Part shown: positions 60,871 to 64,000 of the stretch, piece by piece
How positions within the stretch are numbered: position 1 is the first letter of the stretch
Layout: each line of letters begins with the position of its first letter
NCBI RefSeq assembly: GCF_004210375.1
Contig: NC_134837.1
Location: 19,849,586-19,913,585, forward strand
Reading direction: 5' to 3'
Source of the DNA: Tachypleus tridentatus
Taxonomy: Eukaryota > Arthropoda > Merostomata > Xiphosura > Limulidae
Length of the DNA: 64,000 bases
The notes under the pieces: model-generated
The model's database searches: none
What the model saw: only the letters and a program-made list of their open reading frames with translations
What the model was told of the DNA's origin: nothing
Made by a program: the position numbers and the translations under genes

Positions 60871-61469
60871 TGCCATTTAAGTTTTTTAATTTATACATTA
60901 CACCTTTTTAATGTGGCTCCCTTTTAAAAATCACAGTTCATCTAGATTGATTTGAAATCAGAAACTGGCCATAACATTAAATAACTCGAAACCAGGAATG
61001 AAAAGGCCAACTTCAGGTGACTAACGCCACTGTTTGAACTACTGGTTAGTCATTATGATGATGGTGGTTTTTGTAATAACCTGTTGGTCTTCCTGGCAAG
61101 TTATGATAATTACAGTTACACTACAGAAAGTCCTTTACAACTTGAATAACTGTAGTTTTCTCTTAACATTGTAGACTAGATGTAAACATTGGTTTTATGC
61201 TATTTATGTGATTTTTTTTAAACTTTGTTTTGTTTTACCTTAATTTACTTTTATGAATTTTACTAAATTTACTTTTAACTTTTTACTGGATGTTTGGTGC
61301 AGTTAGCGTAGCTGCTTTGTGCCATAAAATACTAAATCAACCAACCAACCTACTTAAATTGCTATTTGATTTTTTTTATATATTTAGTGTATTAACAACT
61401 TTTTATCTGAGTTTTGTTACAGATTTATAAGTTAAAATTCTTACCTTTGTATGCAACATTTACTATTAG

Positions 61470-61687
61470 GCTGAAATGCGGAAAAAATGGGGCAATCCTC
61501 AGTGCAGGCTTCTCTGAACCAGCAGATGCATCGAAGGAAGATCTGCGGTTGTGGATTCCTCCTGCTGATTCTCCTCCTAATGATTTGGATTTGGAGACTG
61601 CCATATTTTTATTGACTCATGTGGGTGACCAGTTCTGTGACTTAGTGGACCAGGAACAGGAAGCAAAGGGTCTCCACATGTCTGAGA
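61470..61687 (+). CDS. KDM3/JMJD1-like histone demethylase, exon E
   Basis: Encodes about 72 residues: 'LKCGKNGAILSAGFSEP', a spacer, 'EDLRLWIPPADSPPNDLD' and 'FLLTHVGDQFCDLVDQEQEA'. The xGFxxP, DLxxW and VGDQFCDLxxQE signatures belong to the conserved KDM3/JMJD1 region just before the zinc finger. The acceptor used is 'tttactattag' at 61469; an earlier 'gttacag' would hit a stop in the gene's phase. The donor is probably 'gtaatt' at 61688, a weaker site, so the 3' edge is less certain. It completes the Lys codon begun in exon D. The zinc-finger and JmjC exons (HxD...H iron ligands) should follow beyond the window, after an intron of at least 2.3 kb that contains a Tc1-like element. Confidence 0.85.
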
Positions 61688-62766
61688 GTAATTTCATTCA
61701 GTTAAACACTTTTAATAAAACAACTTATATTTATTAATCTGATATTTGATATGGGACTGAATATTACCAATATCAGCTCTATTAGTAAACTAAACTGTTA
61801 AAAATTTACTTTTTCATCAGTTTCACCATAATGAAAACATTACAGTGAAGAGTAGAAACATAATTTGTTTCTTCTATTCAAGATATAGTTTCTTTTATCC
61901 CCACAAAGAAAGGGCTCAATTTTTAAACATTAACACCAAGTTGTATGGGTTTATAATGATCCAATGCTGTTATTAAAGATTTAATTGTTCTCAGTACAGT
62001 ATTAATCCCCTCATTAAAATTAACCTGTCAAAATTAGACAAGTTAAAGAACTCGTGTAGCAATGTTTTTAGAGTTATTATCAAAACTTAAACAGTTTTAT
62101 TACCCATGCATGTTAGTAAAATTGACATCAAAATGTAGTTAGTAATTTAAATTTTTATGTATGTTTCAATTTGAAACAAAAGTTTAAAAACAAAGTGCCG
62201 AATATCCTTTTTTAATGACTTACATGGCATGTTCTCTTGGTTAGTTTATAATTTATTATGCCTGCCATATGTCTGTTGTGGTTAGTGAATTAAAAACTCA
62301 AATCCCAGACATTGACAAGTTAGAATATAAAATATAAACATCATTGCCCTTTTACTTTGTTGAGATGTCAATACATTTAACAAATATACTAAAGTAACCC
62401 CTCCTATTTCTTCATTCTTTTGAAACCTCTGGTCTACTCACATCTACTTCTCCTAAATATATTTTTATAACTTACAAAAAGAGCACATTTGAAACTACAT
62501 AAAATTTGACAGTCATTTAGAACTAGCTCAAAAGAGAAAGTCAACTTGAAATGTTCAAGTCTGTTGACTAAATCATGGCTCTGAACAAAAGTAATTTTTA
62601 ATCCAAATATAACTTAGTTAAAAAGGAAAATAAATTATAGTGATTTTATATGTGTGGGTACAGTAATTTGATATTTTTTTGTTTTCTATAATGCATCTTT
62701 TAAATTTACAAAAAATTAGTCTTCTCTTCTATGTGAGAGAATAAATGAGGCTTATGGTGTATGATA
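61688..62766. other. Intron sequence without recognisable features
   Basis: AT-rich sequence between exon E and the Tc1-like element; no exon or repeat was recognised. Confidence 0.5.
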
Positions 62767-62768
62767 TA

Positions 62769-64000
62769 CAGTTATGACAGAAAGTGTTCGTACCCTTGTG
62801 TTGTGAGTAGTTTTTTCCTCATAACTTAAAAAGTATCGTGATTAGGATAATGAAAGTATAGTGTATCATAAATATTATACTAACACACACCTACTTAAAG
62901 TTTTATGTAAATTGAACAACAAATAACCAAACATAGGAGGGGCAGAAAGTGTTTGTGTGTCTACTTTAATGGTCAGTTGTGTAGCCTTTCAGGTGAATTA
63001 CTTGGCACAATTTCTCCTCATAGCCCTTCATGATCATTTGACAGTATTCTACTGGTATTTTCTTCCATTCTTCAGGCCTCCAACTCTTGCAAGTTTTTTG
63101 GATGATGCTGATGAATCCTTGTCTTCAACTCATGCCAAACGTTTTCAATTGGGTTGAGATCGGGTGACTGCAATGGCCACTTCAGAATGCTTATGTGGTT
63201 ACTCTGCAACCAGGATTGCACATTTTTTGATGTGTGCTTAGGGTCATTGTCATGCTGGAAGATCCAACGACCCCCAAGCCACAAGTTCCAAGCATCATTC
63301 TTGATGTAAGTGCCTAATATATCAACGTACTCTTCTTTTTTTATGATTCCATTGGCACAGTGAAGGCTGCCTTCACCAGAAGAGATGAAGGAACCCTACA
63401 GCATGATCGAGCCACCTATGTGTTTAACTGTAGGGACGGTGTTCTTTGGAAGATTTTGTTCCCCCTTCTTACGTAAAATATAGCGAACATCATTGTGGCC
63501 TAAAAACTCGATTTTAGTCTTGTCTTACCAAAGAATACTCTTCTAATACATAAAGGGTTTATCTACATGTTTTCTTGCATACCTCAATTGTGCTTCTAAA
63601 TGAACAGGTTTTAAATATGGAGTTCTACGAGGACGGCATGCTTTGAACCCAGAAGAGCATAACGTGTTCTTAACTGTAGAGGTGCTTGCTTCAACCCCAG
63701 TTTCCCTTACCAGTTTCTGTATGTCATTACGTGTTAAACGAGGGTTCCTACTAACTTCTTTGAGAACCATCCTCTTGGTTCTCTCTGGAATTTTGGTGGG
63801 GCGTCCGAACGAGGAGGTTAGCAGTTGATCCTCTAAGCTCAAACTTGGCAATTATGCTTTGAACAGTAGATTTTGGCACATTAAGTTGTGTAGCAATATT
63901 GGAAAGAGCACACAAGACTTGTATTTCACAATAATTCATTTTTTTAAATCACTGGACAGTTGTTTCCTGTTCACTATGATGACCAAGCAGATAATGACAG
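62769..64000 (-). mobile_element. Tc1-like transposon with IR/DR end, minus strand, cut by the window edge
   Basis: The edge at 62769 follows TA. The outer repeat 'gacagaaagtgttcgtaccc' (62776) and a similar inner repeat 'ggcagaaagtgtttgtgtgt' (62941) show the IR/DR layout. Transposase is on the minus strand. Its N-terminal helix-turn-helix starts at 63939 ('MNYCEIQVLCALSNIATQL'). A second DNA-binding part follows in another frame (63851-63543, with 'GRPTKIPERTKR' and 'TRNDIQKLV'). The catalytic part at 63284-63072 has 'FQHDNDPKHTSK' (second Asp) and 'SPDLNPIENVWHEL' (Glu). The first Asp region near 63525 is frameshifted. The opposite end lies beyond 64000. Confidence 0.9.

Larger units (their letters stand above)
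56515..61350 (+). mobile_element. RNase H-bearing LINE, copy 3 (longest copy, inactive)
   Basis: Order from 5' to 3': a 5' UTR with 'ctctcagggaatgttctgtt'; ORF1 (57103-58203) with zinc knuckles; the start of ORF2 at 58190; an internal deletion of most of the endonuclease near 58355; RT; RNase H; C-terminal knuckle remnant; 3' UTR; and tail 'ccaaccaacc' at 61350. It is in the same orientation as the host gene and ends 120 bp before exon E. Comparison with copies 1 and 2 shows one family with independently damaged members. The I/LOA group is inferred from domain order. Confidence 0.9.

Noticed and set aside
61420-61469. Alternative start of exon E at the 'gttacag' acceptor
   Set aside because: In the phase left by exon D it runs into a stop within four codons. 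The acceptor at 61469 keeps the frame and starts at the conserved sequence.

Overview
This window is animal nuclear DNA: AT-rich, intron-dominated and crowded with decayed transposable elements. Two tRNA-headed SINE families, one with an AAAC-type tail, together with the LINE, Penelope-like and Tc1 content, resemble what I recall of chelicerate genomes, horseshoe crabs in particular. That assignment is recollection and was not tested. No bacterial operon, CRISPR array or phage feature is present.

One host gene is supported, on the + strand. Five exons (31069-31175, 38797-38951, 48149-49956, 53787-53967, 61470-61687) join with consistent reading phase and good splice sites. The last two match the conserved region just before the zinc finger of KDM3/JMJD1 histone H3K9 demethylases. 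The 1.8 kb central exon is the long Ser/Thr-rich disordered part of the protein. The zinc-finger and JmjC exons should lie beyond 64000, and the first coding exon was not found. The protein is expected to be nuclear and to act on chromatin.

Positions 1-31068 are upstream intron or intergenic DNA. They hold a hAT relict with a short insertion that has a perfect 15-bp target duplication, a Tc1-like element, SINEs, a foldback element, relict LINEs on both strands, a small TA-flanked MITE and a Penelope-like reverse transcriptase relict. The introns hold three copies of one RNase H-bearing LINE family (35.3-38.5, 44.7-46.7 and 56.5-61.4 kb). All three lie in the sense direction of the host gene, and each is damaged differently. 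The introns also hold a piggyBac relict beginning at a TTAA, a second copy of the MITE, an unidentified element with long inverted repeats (51.2-53.0 kb), an RTE-like LINE relict and a Tc1-like element that runs off the end of the window.

I do not see a convincing new molecular system. The best leads are the unidentified inverted-repeat element at 51.2-53.0 kb, the short Penelope-associated insertion family, the MITE pair, and a 135-nt open segment at 32524-32658 that would fit the KDM3 transcript as a phase-neutral cassette exon.
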